From: Streptomyces sp. NBC_01549
GTDB taxonomy: Bacteria > Actinomycetota > Actinomycetes > Streptomycetales > Streptomycetaceae
NCBI RefSeq assembly: GCF_026339955.1
Contig: NZ_JAPEPW010000001.1
Span: forward strand, 1,922,001 to 1,986,000
Length of the DNA stretch: 64,000 nt
Reading direction: 5' to 3'
Shown here one piece after another: positions 18,551 through 26,920 of the stretch. Position 1 is the first letter of the stretch. Every line of letters begins with the position of its first letter. A model generated the notes under the pieces. The model was not told the DNA's origin, made no database searches, and worked only from the letters and a program-made list of their open reading frames with translations. Position numbers and translations under genes: made by a program.

Positions 18551-18961
18551 CCCCAGTCCGCACCACACCAGCTTGCCCCGATGCCCGAGCCGGGAAAGCG
18601 GCTGCCAGCCCCACATGTCTGAGCACGCCCGTACGAGGGCGAACCCGCGTCCGCTTTCGGCATCGGTCAGCTCCTCCAACCGGCCGGGCGGCTCCGGCGG
18701 TTCGGGGTCGGCGTCCCAGGCACCGATCCGGAGGATGCCATCCCGGTAGCAGACGCGGAGACAGGCCGGACCCTTGGTGTGCAGCACGGCGTTGGAGACC
18801 AGCTCCGAGGCGAGGAGCTCGGCGGTGTCGACAAGGCGGATCAGGCCGTGAAGGGCGAGGATCAGACGGAGGGTGCGGCGGCAGACCGTGACGGCACGGG
18901 GGTCCTGGGGGATGTAGAGGGAGTACTCCCAGGAGTCGGGGGTGGAGTCGGTTTCGGGCAT
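18542..18961 (-). CDS. ATP-binding regulatory protein (RsbW/anti-sigma-like HATPase)
   Basis: 139 residues with a GHKL/HATPase_c_2 fold: N-box ELLASELVSNAVLHT and G-box DAESGRGFALVRACSD. Such single-domain ATPases in streptomycetes resemble RsbW-type anti-sigma kinases, mostly uncharacterised. It stands divergently in front of the XRE-DUF397 pair, a common arrangement in this genus. Confidence 0.82.
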   Translation of the reverse strand: MPETDSTPDSWEYSLYIPQDPRAVTVCRRTLRLILALHGLIRLVDTAELLASELVSNAVLHTKGPACLRVCYRDGILRIGAWDADPEPPEPPGRLEELTDAESGRGFALVRACSDMWGWQPLSRLGHRGKLVWCGLGAA

Positions 18962-19139
18962 GCGTCAGCTCCAAGTGGGGGCGTGGGGTTTCGGGCGGTG
19001 GCAGTGCCGTAGCCGTCGCGGCAGGACGGAGCGGTGCGCTTCCGCAGCGTGAACGTCACATCACTGACGGTAGGGTCCAATCTTGGTCCGCCGCAACTCC
19101 CTGCCCTAATCTGACCCCGAACGAGTCAAGGAGGAAGTC

Positions 19140-19985
19140 GTGGCCCGCAGAACACAGGTAACTGCTCGTCAGGAGCGGCTGGGCACCGAACTGCGGAAAC
19201 TCCGCGAGGCGGCAGGGCTCAAGGGGCGTGAGGCAGCCTCCCTATTGGGAACCGACGCGGGGCGGCTGAGCCAGATCGAGTCCGGCGTCGCAGGCGTGAG
19301 CGAGGAGACCGTACGACGCCTCGTCGCCCACTACGCCTGTACGGACGTGGAGTTGACCAGGGCCCTGGCGGCCATGGCGACCGAGCGGACACACGGCTGG
19401 TGGGAGGAGTACCGGGGCTCGCTGCCCACCGCGTTCCTGGATCTGTCCGAACTGGAGCATCACGCGACCCACTGCTGGGAGGTGAGCTTCCTGCACATCC
19501 CCGGGGTTCTCCAGACCGAGGATTACGCCCGTCGGATCCTCGGCCACCGAGTGCCTGAACTGCCTTCGACAGAGCTGGACTTGCGCGTTCGACATCGGTT
19601 GGCGCGGCGCGTCATCCTGGAGCAGCCGACTCCGTACAAGGCCGTGATTCACGAGGCTGCCCTGCGCATCAAGGTTGGCGATCGAACAGCGGCACGCGTT
19701 CAGCTCGCCGGCATCCTGGAACTCTCGGAGAGGGTTCACATCACCGTGCGCGTCATCCCCTTCGACCTGGAGGGATTCGCCGGTGCCGACAGCACCATGG
19801 TGTACGTGGGCGGGGCGGTCCCCCAACTGGACACCGTCGTACGCGACGGACCACACGGAACGGCCTTCATCGACTCCGAAGCCCAACTCGGTCGCTTTCG
19901 AACGCTCTTCCATAGGATGGAAGCCGCGTCGCTCACCCCGGAGCGTTCGCGTGACTTCATCCACACGCTGGCGAAGGAAGTGTGA
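19140..19985 (+). CDS. XRE-family regulator with DUF5753
   Basis: 281 residues. N-terminal helix-turn-helix (about residues 10-65, LGTELRKLREAAGLKGREAASLLG...RLSQIESG) and a C-terminal DUF5753 domain (HIPGVLQTEDYARRIL, PYKAVIHEAALRIKVGD, VRVIPF...GADSTMVYV). GTG at 19140 is preceded by AAGGAGG at an ideal distance. The pair with a DUF397 gene is the well-known streptomycete combination (WhiJ/BldB-neighbour type) that acts like a toxin-antitoxin-style or developmental regulatory module. Confidence 0.88.
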   Translation: MARRTQVTARQERLGTELRKLREAAGLKGREAASLLGTDAGRLSQIESGVAGVSEETVRRLVAHYACTDVELTRALAAMATERTHGWWEEYRGSLPTAFLDLSELEHHATHCWEVSFLHIPGVLQTEDYARRILGHRVPELPSTELDLRVRHRLARRVILEQPTPYKAVIHEAALRIKVGDRTAARVQLAGILELSERVHITVRVIPFDLEGFAGADSTMVYVGGAVPQLDTVVRDGPHGTAFIDSEAQLGRFRTLFHRMEAASLTPERSRDFIHTLAKEV

Positions 19986-19993
19986 GGCACCCC

Positions 19994-20194
19994 ATGAGCG
20001 TTCCCGGCAACTGGCAGAAGTCCTCCTTCTCCGGCAGTGGAGATGGCAACGCCTGCCTCGAACTCGCCTCCACCCCCACCACCCTCCACCTCCGCGAGAG
20101 CGACACCCCGGCCACGGTCCTCACCACCACCCCGACCGCCCTCACCCACCTCCTGGCAGGCATACGCACCCACGCCGTCCCCGGCCGGGCGTGA
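19994..20194 (+). CDS. DUF397 protein
   Basis: 66 residues starting MSVPGNWQKSSFSGSGDGNACLELA, the standard DUF397 opening (WxKSSxSG...CVEVA). The ATG at 19994 lies 8 bp after the XRE stop; a GTG at 19982 overlapping that stop (TGTGA) would add four residues. Partner of the upstream XRE regulator. Confidence 0.85.
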   Translation: MSVPGNWQKSSFSGSGDGNACLELASTPTTLHLRESDTPATVLTTTPTALTHLLAGIRTHAVPGRA

Positions 20195-20287
20195 CCGAAG
20201 ACAACGCCCCTGGGTGGATGAACCATACGAAGGGCTCACCACGTCCCGCAGAACAACCCAGGGAAGTTGGAGCGGCGAAACCGCTGA

Positions 20288-21433
20288 TCACGGCAGCGTT
20301 GGCAGCAGCCGCACCTCGGCATCGGGGAGCTTGGCCCACCAGTGGTGATAGCGGCTGTAGACCGCCGCTTCGCGGTCTGCGAGCAGCGTCGTCAGGGACT
20401 GAGCCTCGGTGGCGAGTCCGTCCCAGACAGCGGGCGGGAGGGGATGAAACGCGGTGGCCTCGATGCCGCCGTCCACCGGCCGCCACACACCGGCGACATA
20501 GCCGTCCACCAGCAAGGTGGGCAGTACGTCGCCGTTGTTCCGGATCACCACGGAGCGGTAGGCGGGGGGTATCACCCGGCTGCGGTCGGCGTAGGCCAGC
20601 AGAATGCTGTCCCACATCGCCATGAGCCGGGGCGGGGTGGGGGTGTCCGCGGGCGGCCGAAGAGCACCTGGCAGGTCGTACAGCGTGACGCCGTCCGGCC
20701 CTTGGAGCTGCTCGACAGCGCCGTCCAAGGCTCGGAGGGCCGCGCGGACAGGTGCCCGCTGCACCATGGCGAACTGTGCGACGTCCGCTACCGACGCGGG
20801 CCCGAACCCCGCGAGATAGCGCAGGATCAGGGTCCGCAGCGCCTCCGGGTCCACCTGCCGCCCCGTGGGCACGGGCCCGGTCCCGGCCGCGACGAAGGAC
20901 GCTTTGACACCGAACGACCACGGCGCGCCCGTCGGGGCATGGTGCAGCGGCGCGTACGCCTTCAGCCCCCACCACGCCCCGTCCTTCTCCTCGGAGCCGA
21001 GTCGTTCCTCGACCCATGCCCTCATTTCGGCCGCGGTCCGCGGGCGTGCGGCGAAGGCCAGCAGCTCCGCCATCACCGCCTCCGCGTCCGCCGGTGTGCG
21101 CCTCCCTGCGGCGAAGCGAGACCCGAGGCGAGAGCCATACAGGACCGGCTGCATCGCCGCACGGAACACCTGGTAGTCCTCGGCGTGCACAGCGTGCAGG
21201 GTGATCCGCATCAACGTCGCCTTGACCACCGAGCGCCGGGTGAAGGCGGCATCCAGCTCGGCCGGGTCAAAGCCGGAGAGACGATTCCAGAGTGCGAGAT
21301 ACGGCGAGGCCGGGTGCTGCGCCTGAAGCGCGACTATGCGCCGCACTCCGTCGGGGACGGACAACGGCTCCCGCTCCAGAAGCAGTTGGCGACTGAGGGT
21401 GGCTCGGTTGAGCTCGCGCGCGGTGATCTTCAC
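20288..21433 (-). CDS. Winged-helix DNA-binding domain protein (HTH_42, AlkZ/YcaQ-like)
   Basis: 381 residues. Family marks are VPDGVRRIVALQAQHPASPYLALWNRL near the N-terminus, DLPGALRPPADTP, MAMWDSILLAYADRSRVIP and the end block LLVDGYVAGVWR. The superfamily includes DNA glycosylases for interstrand crosslinks (AlkZ, YcaQ) but the streptomycete members are many and mostly untested. Whether it protects against a product of the adjacent cluster is an open idea only. Confidence 0.8.
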   Translation of the reverse strand: MKITARELNRATLSRQLLLEREPLSVPDGVRRIVALQAQHPASPYLALWNRLSGFDPAELDAAFTRRSVVKATLMRITLHAVHAEDYQVFRAAMQPVLYGSRLGSRFAAGRRTPADAEAVMAELLAFAARPRTAAEMRAWVEERLGSEEKDGAWWGLKAYAPLHHAPTGAPWSFGVKASFVAAGTGPVPTGRQVDPEALRTLILRYLAGFGPASVADVAQFAMVQRAPVRAALRALDGAVEQLQGPDGVTLYDLPGALRPPADTPTPPRLMAMWDSILLAYADRSRVIPPAYRSVVIRNNGDVLPTLLVDGYVAGVWRPVDGGIEATAFHPLPPAVWDGLATEAQSLTTLLADREAAVYSRYHHWWAKLPDAEVRLLPTLP

Positions 21434-21521
21434 GACGCAGGATTCTGCCGCATCCCGGGCGGGAGAAGCGGCGCGCAGCCCCGTCCCAGGGGACCGTCCC
21501 GGCAGCGCACCCCGCCAGTCC

Positions 21522-22301
21522 TCAGGCCATCGTCGCCACGATCCCGTCCCACAGCCGGACCCTCGCCTCGAGGGCCAGCGTCGCTGTTTCGACCGCCTCC
21601 TGCCAGCGTGTGTCGTCCGTGCCGCAGAGGTCGGCGACCATCTGCATGGCCATGGGGGTGTGCTCCTCGCCGTCGACCTCGATATGTCGGGCCAGGTAGT
21701 CGCAGAAGAGCGGGAAGCGGTCGGTGCCCTCCTTGTTGATGACCTGGTCGAACATGTCGGGGATGAGGTCCTCGCGGGAGAAGGCGAACGCGGCGGCCCG
21801 GCAGTGCAGCGGCCGGTCCGCGATGATCTCGAAGGTCGTGCGGACGAACTCGGCGGCGGGGGCGGGGACTTGGGTGACGCGGAGTGCCGAGGGCACGTCG
21901 TGACCCTCGGTGACCAGGGCGAGGAAGGTGTCGATCCTGGTCACGTCGGCGTCCGCCTCGGCCATGCCCGCGCGGTACAGCTCGAAGTGGCTGGTGAAGC
22001 CGCCGTTCAGCTCGTCGCTCTCCTCGACCAGGACGATGTCGTTGATCAGGCGCCGGCTGACCTCCGTGCCGCGCGGCACCCAGGGGACGTCGACGCAGGT
22101 CAGTTCCCGTTGGAGGGATTTCAGGAGTGACATGAAGTCCCATACCGCGAACACATGGTGCGCCATGAACGTCGCCATGTCCTCCCGGCTGTTTATCCGC
22201 TGGTAAATCGGGTGCGTGGTGACCTCTTTACGGGCGGGTTCGATCACGGAACGCGCCCGCTCGATTCCCTCGTGGTTCATATTCCAGTCGTACCTGGACA
22301 T
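21522..22301 (-). CDS. DUF3050 protein (heme-oxygenase-like fold, possible diiron oxygenase)
   Basis: 259 residues beginning [20 protein letters not shown]. Candidate metal ligands of the helical heme-oxygenase-like diiron class are present: [53 protein letters not shown] at 22301 is preceded by AAGGAG; an upstream in-frame start at 22382 lacks one. The family is annotated DUF3050; placement with diiron oxidases such as UndA/BesC/SznF is inference from the His/Glu pattern. It is divergent from the PABA-type gene cluster and shares its AT-rich control region. Confidence 0.75.
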   Translation of the reverse strand: MSRYDWNMNHEGIERARSVIEPARKEVTTHPIYQRINSREDMATFMAHHVFAVWDFMSLLKSLQRELTCVDVPWVPRGTEVSRRLINDIVLVEESDELNGGFTSHFELYRAGMAEADADVTRIDTFLALVTEGHDVPSALRVTQVPAPAAEFVRTTFEIIADRPLHCRAAAFAFSREDLIPDMFDQVINKEGTDRFPLFCDYLARHIEVDGEEHTPMAMQMVADLCGTDDTRWQEAVETATLALEARVRLWDGIVATMA

Positions 22302-22535
22302 GGGATCTCCTTCTTGGGGACGGATGAGGGGAAACCTCGGCGGTGGATGGCGATCGTGCAGCTTTACCGAGGGACCTCGCAAGCACTTTCTAGAATTACG
22401 GGAGAGTTACCAGGAGTATCGATCGACAGAAGATATCAAGATAACCGAAAGGTAAACAAACGGTCACGATCCGGACACTAGAAAAACTTCGTTGAAGATT
22501 TGAACGCGCTGCATGCGCTTTCCGTACTCGGTAGC
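22302..22535. promoter_or_regulatory. AT-rich divergent promoter region of the PABA-type cluster
   Basis: 234 bp without a gene. The stretch 22381-22500 is only about 41% GC by eye count, against about 72% around it, which marks it out as control DNA or foreign DNA. It contains a CTTCGTTGAAG palindrome near 22487-22497 just before the ABM gene. No regulator gene is present in the cluster itself. Confidence 0.6.
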
Positions 22536-23123
22536 GTGACCAGGAATCCCGTAACCGTCACCGTGGCGTATCACGTGATCCCGGGCCGCGAGACCGACTT
22601 CCACTCCTGGGGGTGGGCCGTACTGCGGGCGAGCTCGCGCGAACCTGGCTTCCTAGGGGGTGGTGTGCTTGCCGACGGAGAGGCGGAGTGGCATGTGGTC
22701 TACCGCTTCGACAGCGAGGGGTCGGCCCTGGCCTGGGAAGACTCGATCATCCGGGCACAGTGGGCCACCCGCGCGAACCCGTTCGCCCGGGAGACGGGGC
22801 GCCGCAGCGTGCGGGGCTCCAAGAGCTGGTTCGACGCCCAGACCGGCGCACCGAAACCGCCGGCCGCGCCGCTCCCGCCCGCGAAATGGAAGCTTTGGTT
22901 CGTGAATATGAGCGCGGTCTTCCCGCCGGTTCTCTTATTCAATCTGCTCGTGATTCCGTATCTCGGAGGTCTCAATCCGCTGATCCGTACGCTGCTGCTG
23001 TGTCTCTGCGTGACGGCCCTCGTCACGTGGATTCTCATGCCGCGACTTCAGCGATTCTTCAAGAAATGGCTGTACCCGCCGCTCCAGGCGCTCCGCGGAC
23101 GTCACAAAAGACGGACCGCGTAG
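22536..23123 (+). CDS. ABM-domain monooxygenase-like protein with C-terminal membrane helices
   Basis: 195 residues. The first 100 residues form an antibiotic-biosynthesis-monooxygenase ferredoxin-like domain (VTVTVAYHVIPGRETDFHSW ... WHVVYRFDSEGSALAWE), followed by two transmembrane helices (FPPVLLFNLLVIPYLGGL and LLLCLCVTALVTWILM) and a basic tail. This matches the COG3224 type. GTG at 22536 is chosen to begin just before the domain; a TTG at 22500 is possible. First gene of the rightward cluster, 30 bp before pabAB. Confidence 0.75.
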   Translation: MTRNPVTVTVAYHVIPGRETDFHSWGWAVLRASSREPGFLGGGVLADGEAEWHVVYRFDSEGSALAWEDSIIRAQWATRANPFARETGRRSVRGSKSWFDAQTGAPKPPAAPLPPAKWKLWFVNMSAVFPPVLLFNLLVIPYLGGLNPLIRTLLLCLCVTALVTWILMPRLQRFFKKWLYPPLQALRGRHKRRTA

Positions 23124-23153
23124 GCCCGAGAACGATCAAAGGGAGGTGGGCGG

Positions 23154-25352
23154 GTGAAGACCCTGCTCATCGACAATTACGACTCGTACACGTACAACCT
23201 GTTCCAGCTGATAGCCGAGGTCAACGGCGAGGAGCCTGTGGTGATCCTCAACGACGCCGCCCCCGACGGAACAGGCGGAAAAATTCCGGATCTCTCGGAA
23301 TTCGACAATGTGGTGGTGTCGCCCGGACCGGGGCACCCGGCCGAATCCCGTGACTTCGGGATCAGCGCCAGAGTGCTCGCGGAGTCCACGATCCCGGTGC
23401 TCGGCGTCTGCCTGGGCCACCAGGGCATCGCGCTCGGGGAGCGGGGCCGGGTGCTGCCCGCCCCGGAGCCCCGGCACGGGCATCTGTCGAGGATCCGGCA
23501 CGACGAGCGGGACCTGTTCCAGGGGCTGTCGCAGCACTTCACCGCGGTCCGCTACCACTCACTGTCCGTGCACGAGCCGCTGCCCGGGACGCTGGAAGCC
23601 ACGGCCTGGTCGGAGGACGGCGTCCTGATGGGGCTGCGGCACCGCACCCGGCCGCTGTGGGGCGTGCAGTTCCACCCGGAGTCCGTCCTCACCGAGTACG
23701 GCCACCGGATACTCGTGAACTTCCGCAACCTCACGGCGCGCCGCGCCCGCAAGACCCGTACGAAGAACACCGCGGTCACCCCGTCCGCGGCGGCCTTCCC
23801 CGCCCCGGCCGCGCCCTCCCGCCCCACGCGGACCGTCCGCCCCGCCCACCGGCTGCACACGCGCCGCATCGCCACCGCCGTCGACGCGGAGGCCGCCTTC
23901 ACCCGGATGTACGCCGCCTCCCCGCGGGCGTTCTGGCTGGACAGCGCGCGGGTCGAGGAGGGGCAGTCACGGTTCTCGTTCTTCGGTGACGGCTCCGGGC
24001 CGCTGTCGGAGTTCGTCCGGTACGACGTCACGAGCGGCCGCTGCGAGATCGAGCGGGCCGGGCGGCCGCCGCGCAAGGTCCGGGCGAGCGTCTTCGACTA
24101 CCTCAAGCGGCAGTTGGCGAACCGCCACGTGGACGCCACCGGACTGCCCTTCGACTTCACCGGCGGATACGTCGGCTACTTCGGGTACGAGACCAAGGCC
24201 GACTGCGGCTCCCCCAACCGCCACCGGGCCGAAACCCCGGACGCCTGCTGGCTGTTCGCCGACCGGCTGATAGCGGTGGACCACCAGGAGGGCTTCACCT
24301 ACGCCGTCTGTGTGGCCGAGGACACCCCCCAGGCCACCCGGGAGGCCACCGACTGGCTCGACGGCGCGCTCGCCCAGCTCACCTTCGTCGGCGCCGACCC
24401 GCAGCCCTTACCGCCCGCGCCCGTGTCGGCCGAGCCGGACCTCGGCGCCGCCGAGCCATGGCTCGTCCGCGACCGGGACACCTACCTCGCGGACATCGAG
24501 GCCTGCGCGCGGGAACTCCATGCGGGCACCAGCTACGAGATCTGTCTGACCAACGCCGCCCGGCTGCCCGCGCCGCCCGACGCGTACGACTTCTACCGGG
24601 TGCTGCGCCGCGTCAACCCGGCGCCGTACGCGGCCTTCCTGCGGTTCGGCGACCTCGACGTGGCGAGCGCCTCCCCCGAACGCTTCCTGCGGATCACCCG
24701 GGGCGGCGTCGCCGAGGCCCGGCCCATCAAGGGCACCGCTCCCCGGGGCTCCACCCCTCAGGATGACGCGGCCCTCAGGGACGCGCTCGCCGCCGACGCC
24801 AAGACCCGCGCCGAGAACCTGATGATCGTCGATCTGCTCCGCAACGAACTGGGCCGGGTCTGCCGGACCGGGACGGTACGCGTCTCCCGGCTCATGGCCA
24901 CCGAGACCTACGCCACCGTGCACCAGCTCGTCTCCACCGTCGAGGGCCGGCTGCGCCCGGACACGGAAGCGGTGGACTGCGTCCGCGCCTGTTTCCCCGG
25001 CGGCTCGATGACCGGCGCGCCCAAGCTGCGCACCATGGAGATCATCGAGACGCTGGAGACCGAGGCGCGCGGGGTGTACTCCGGGGCCCTCGGCTACCTG
25101 GGGTGCAGCGGCGGCGCCGACCTCAACATCGTCATCCGTACCGCCGTACTCGCGGACGGGCTGATGCACCTGGGCGCGGGCGGCGCGATCGTCCTCGACT
25201 CCGATCCGGCCGCGGAGTACGACGAGATGCTGCTGAAGACGGCGGCGCAGATGCGAGCCCTGCGGGAGCACCAGGAAGCCACCCCGACAGGGGTGAGCGC
25301 CCGTCGGGCGGACACCCCCCGCCGCGCCGCCGTAGAGGAGCCCGCCCGGTGA
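23154..25352 (+). CDS. pabAB: Fused aminodeoxychorismate synthase PabAB
   Basis: 732 residues. Residues 1-195 are a class I glutamine amidotransferase (LLIDNYDSYTYNLFQ, SPGPGHP, nucleophile GVCLGHQ, HPES). After a Pro/Ala/Arg linker the chorismate-binding domain starts at about 245 (FWLDSARVEEGQSRFSF). The active-site motif is PIKGT, with the Lys that marks ADC synthase rather than PIAGT of anthranilate or isochorismate-type enzymes, followed by GGSMTGAPKLRTMEIIETLE. It makes 4-amino-4-deoxychorismate, the PABA precursor. GTG start with GGGAGG; stop overlaps the next start (GTGA). A fused extra pabAB in a cluster is usual for PABA-derived natural products. Confidence 0.93.
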   Translation: MKTLLIDNYDSYTYNLFQLIAEVNGEEPVVILNDAAPDGTGGKIPDLSEFDNVVVSPGPGHPAESRDFGISARVLAESTIPVLGVCLGHQGIALGERGRVLPAPEPRHGHLSRIRHDERDLFQGLSQHFTAVRYHSLSVHEPLPGTLEATAWSEDGVLMGLRHRTRPLWGVQFHPESVLTEYGHRILVNFRNLTARRARKTRTKNTAVTPSAAAFPAPAAPSRPTRTVRPAHRLHTRRIATAVDAEAAFTRMYAASPRAFWLDSARVEEGQSRFSFFGDGSGPLSEFVRYDVTSGRCEIERAGRPPRKVRASVFDYLKRQLANRHVDATGLPFDFTGGYVGYFGYETKADCGSPNRHRAETPDACWLFADRLIAVDHQEGFTYAVCVAEDTPQATREATDWLDGALAQLTFVGADPQPLPPAPVSAEPDLGAAEPWLVRDRDTYLADIEACARELHAGTSYEICLTNAARLPAPPDAYDFYRVLRRVNPAPYAAFLRFGDLDVASASPERFLRITRGGVAEARPIKGTAPRGSTPQDDAALRDALAADAKTRAENLMIVDLLRNELGRVCRTGTVRVSRLMATETYATVHQLVSTVEGRLRPDTEAVDCVRACFPGGSMTGAPKLRTMEIIETLETEARGVYSGALGYLGCSGGADLNIVIRTAVLADGLMHLGAGGAIVLDSDPAAEYDEMLLKTAAQMRALREHQEATPTGVSARRADTPRRAAVEEPAR

Positions 25353-26920
25353 CGATCCCCACGTCCACGCCGTCTCCGCAGTCGCCGACCGGCACCCACG
25401 CGGACGCCGAAGCCCCCGGCAACCTCGCCACCCATCTCGCCGCGCTCGCCGAGCGGCGCGGCTGGGGTGAGCGGGTCGCCTTCCACCAGGGCCACCGGGC
25501 CTGGACGCACGGCGAGGTGCACGAGCTCGCGGGCCGTGCGGCCGGTGTGCTCGCCGCGCACGGCGTGGGTGCGGGCGACCGGGTGCTGCTCGCGCTGCCC
25601 GACGGGATCGCCTGGGTGGCGGCCTTCCTCGCCACCGCCCGGCTGGGAGCCGTCGCGGTCCTGGTCAATCCCGAACTGCCCCCGGCCGATCACGCGTTCA
25701 TGGCCGAGGACGCCCGGGCCGTGCTCTGCGTGACCGGGCCGGGCCTGGAGGACCGCTTCACCGACCGCGTACGCCTCGGCGCCGATCAGCTGATGGCGCT
25801 CACCGCCGAAGCCGAGCCGGTCGCCGCCCACCCGGTCGACGCGCACACCTCGCTCTACGTCCAGTACACCTCCGGCACCACGGGCCGGCCCAAGGGCGTC
25901 GTGCACTGTCACGGCGACCCGAAGACGTACCACGACCTCATCGGCCGTCGGCTGCTGCGGATCACCCCCGACGACGTCACCCTGTCGGTGTCGAAGCTGT
26001 ACTTCGCGTACGGCTTCGGCAACTCCTTCGTCTTCCCGCTCTTCTCCGGCTCGTCCGCCGTCCTGGTGGACCGGCGCCCGGGCCCGGCCGCCGTGGACGA
26101 GCTCGTCGCCCGGCACCGGGTCACCCTGCTCTACTCCGTGCCCTCCGCGTACGCCGCCCTCGTCGCCGACCGGGGCAGCGGCCACGTGGCCTGCTTCGCC
26201 TCCGTACGTGCCGCGGTGTCGGCCGGGGAGGGTCTGCCCGAGGGGCTGGGGAAGCAGGTCACCGATCTGCTGGGCGCGCCGGTCCTGGAGCAGATCGGCT
26301 CCACCGAGGCCGGTCACGCGTTCTGCGCCAACAGCCTCGAGCACAACCACCCGGGCACGGTGGGCCGTCCGGTCCCCGGCTTCGAGGTGGAACTGCGCGA
26401 CGGCGCCGGCGTGCCGGTGGAGGACGGGGCGGAGGGCGAACTCTGGGTGCGCGGGCCGACGCTGACGCCCGGCTATCTGAACCGGCCCGAGGAGACGGAA
26501 CGCACCCTGGTCGGCGGCTGGCTGGCCACCCACGACCGGGCGCGCCGCGAGGAGGACGGCAGCTACCGGCACCTGGGACGCACCGACGACCTGGAGACGG
26601 TCGGCGGGATCACCATCTCCCCGCTGGAGGTGGAGGCCGTACTGCGGGCCCATCCGGCGGTGAAGGAGGTCGCGGTCGCGGCCATGACCGACTGGCGCGG
26701 CTTCAGCCGGCTGCGGGCCTTCGTCGTCCCCGTCTCGCCCCTGCCGCCCGGCCTCTCGGGGCTGTCCGGTCCGTCCGGTCTGGAGCCCGAACTCGTGGGC
26801 CTGGCGCGCGAGCACCTCGCCGCGTTCAAGGTCCCCAGAGTCATCAGCTTCGTCCCGTCACTGCCCCGCACCGCGACCGGAAAACTCCGCCGCCACCTCG
26901 TCCGCCAGGGCGCCTGGTGA
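25349..26920 (+). CDS. Benzoate-CoA-ligase-type adenylate-forming enzyme
   Basis: 523 residues of the ANL superfamily. Core motifs: YTSGTTGRPKGVVH (P-loop), GSTEAGH, GRTDDLETVGG and the C-terminal catalytic Lys in PRTATGKLRRHLV. SKLYFAYGFGNSFVFPLFSG is characteristic of benzoate- and hydroxybenzoate-CoA ligases. Downstream of pabAB with a 4-bp overlap, so 4-aminobenzoate is the natural candidate substrate (inference). There is no carrier-protein domain, so the product would be a CoA thioester or free acyl-AMP. Confidence 0.85.
   Translation: MTIPTSTPSPQSPTGTHADAEAPGNLATHLAALAERRGWGERVAFHQGHRAWTHGEVHELAGRAAGVLAAHGVGAGDRVLLALPDGIAWVAAFLATARLGAVAVLVNPELPPADHAFMAEDARAVLCVTGPGLEDRFTDRVRLGADQLMALTAEAEPVAAHPVDAHTSLYVQYTSGTTGRPKGVVHCHGDPKTYHDLIGRRLLRITPDDVTLSVSKLYFAYGFGNSFVFPLFSGSSAVLVDRRPGPAAVDELVARHRVTLLYSVPSAYAALVADRGSGHVACFASVRAAVSAGEGLPEGLGKQVTDLLGAPVLEQIGSTEAGHAFCANSLEHNHPGTVGRPVPGFEVELRDGAGVPVEDGAEGELWVRGPTLTPGYLNRPEETERTLVGGWLATHDRARREEDGSYRHLGRTDDLETVGGITISPLEVEAVLRAHPAVKEVAVAAMTDWRGFSRLRAFVVPVSPLPPGLSGLSGPSGLEPELVGLAREHLAAFKVPRVISFVPSLPRTATGKLRRHLVRQGAW

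Noticed and set aside
15927..18974. Very long minus-strand frame covering the ATP-grasp gene, the lipoprotein and the transporter on the opposite strand
   Set aside because: Only the last 403 codons look like protein; the rest is Arg/Pro/His-rich shadow of genes on the other strand or frame, normal in >70% GC DNA.
20288..21433. Self-resistance DNA glycosylase for the adjacent cluster
   Set aside because: The HTH_42 family is abundant in Streptomyces outside clusters, and nothing suggests a DNA-damaging product; kept only as a family annotation.
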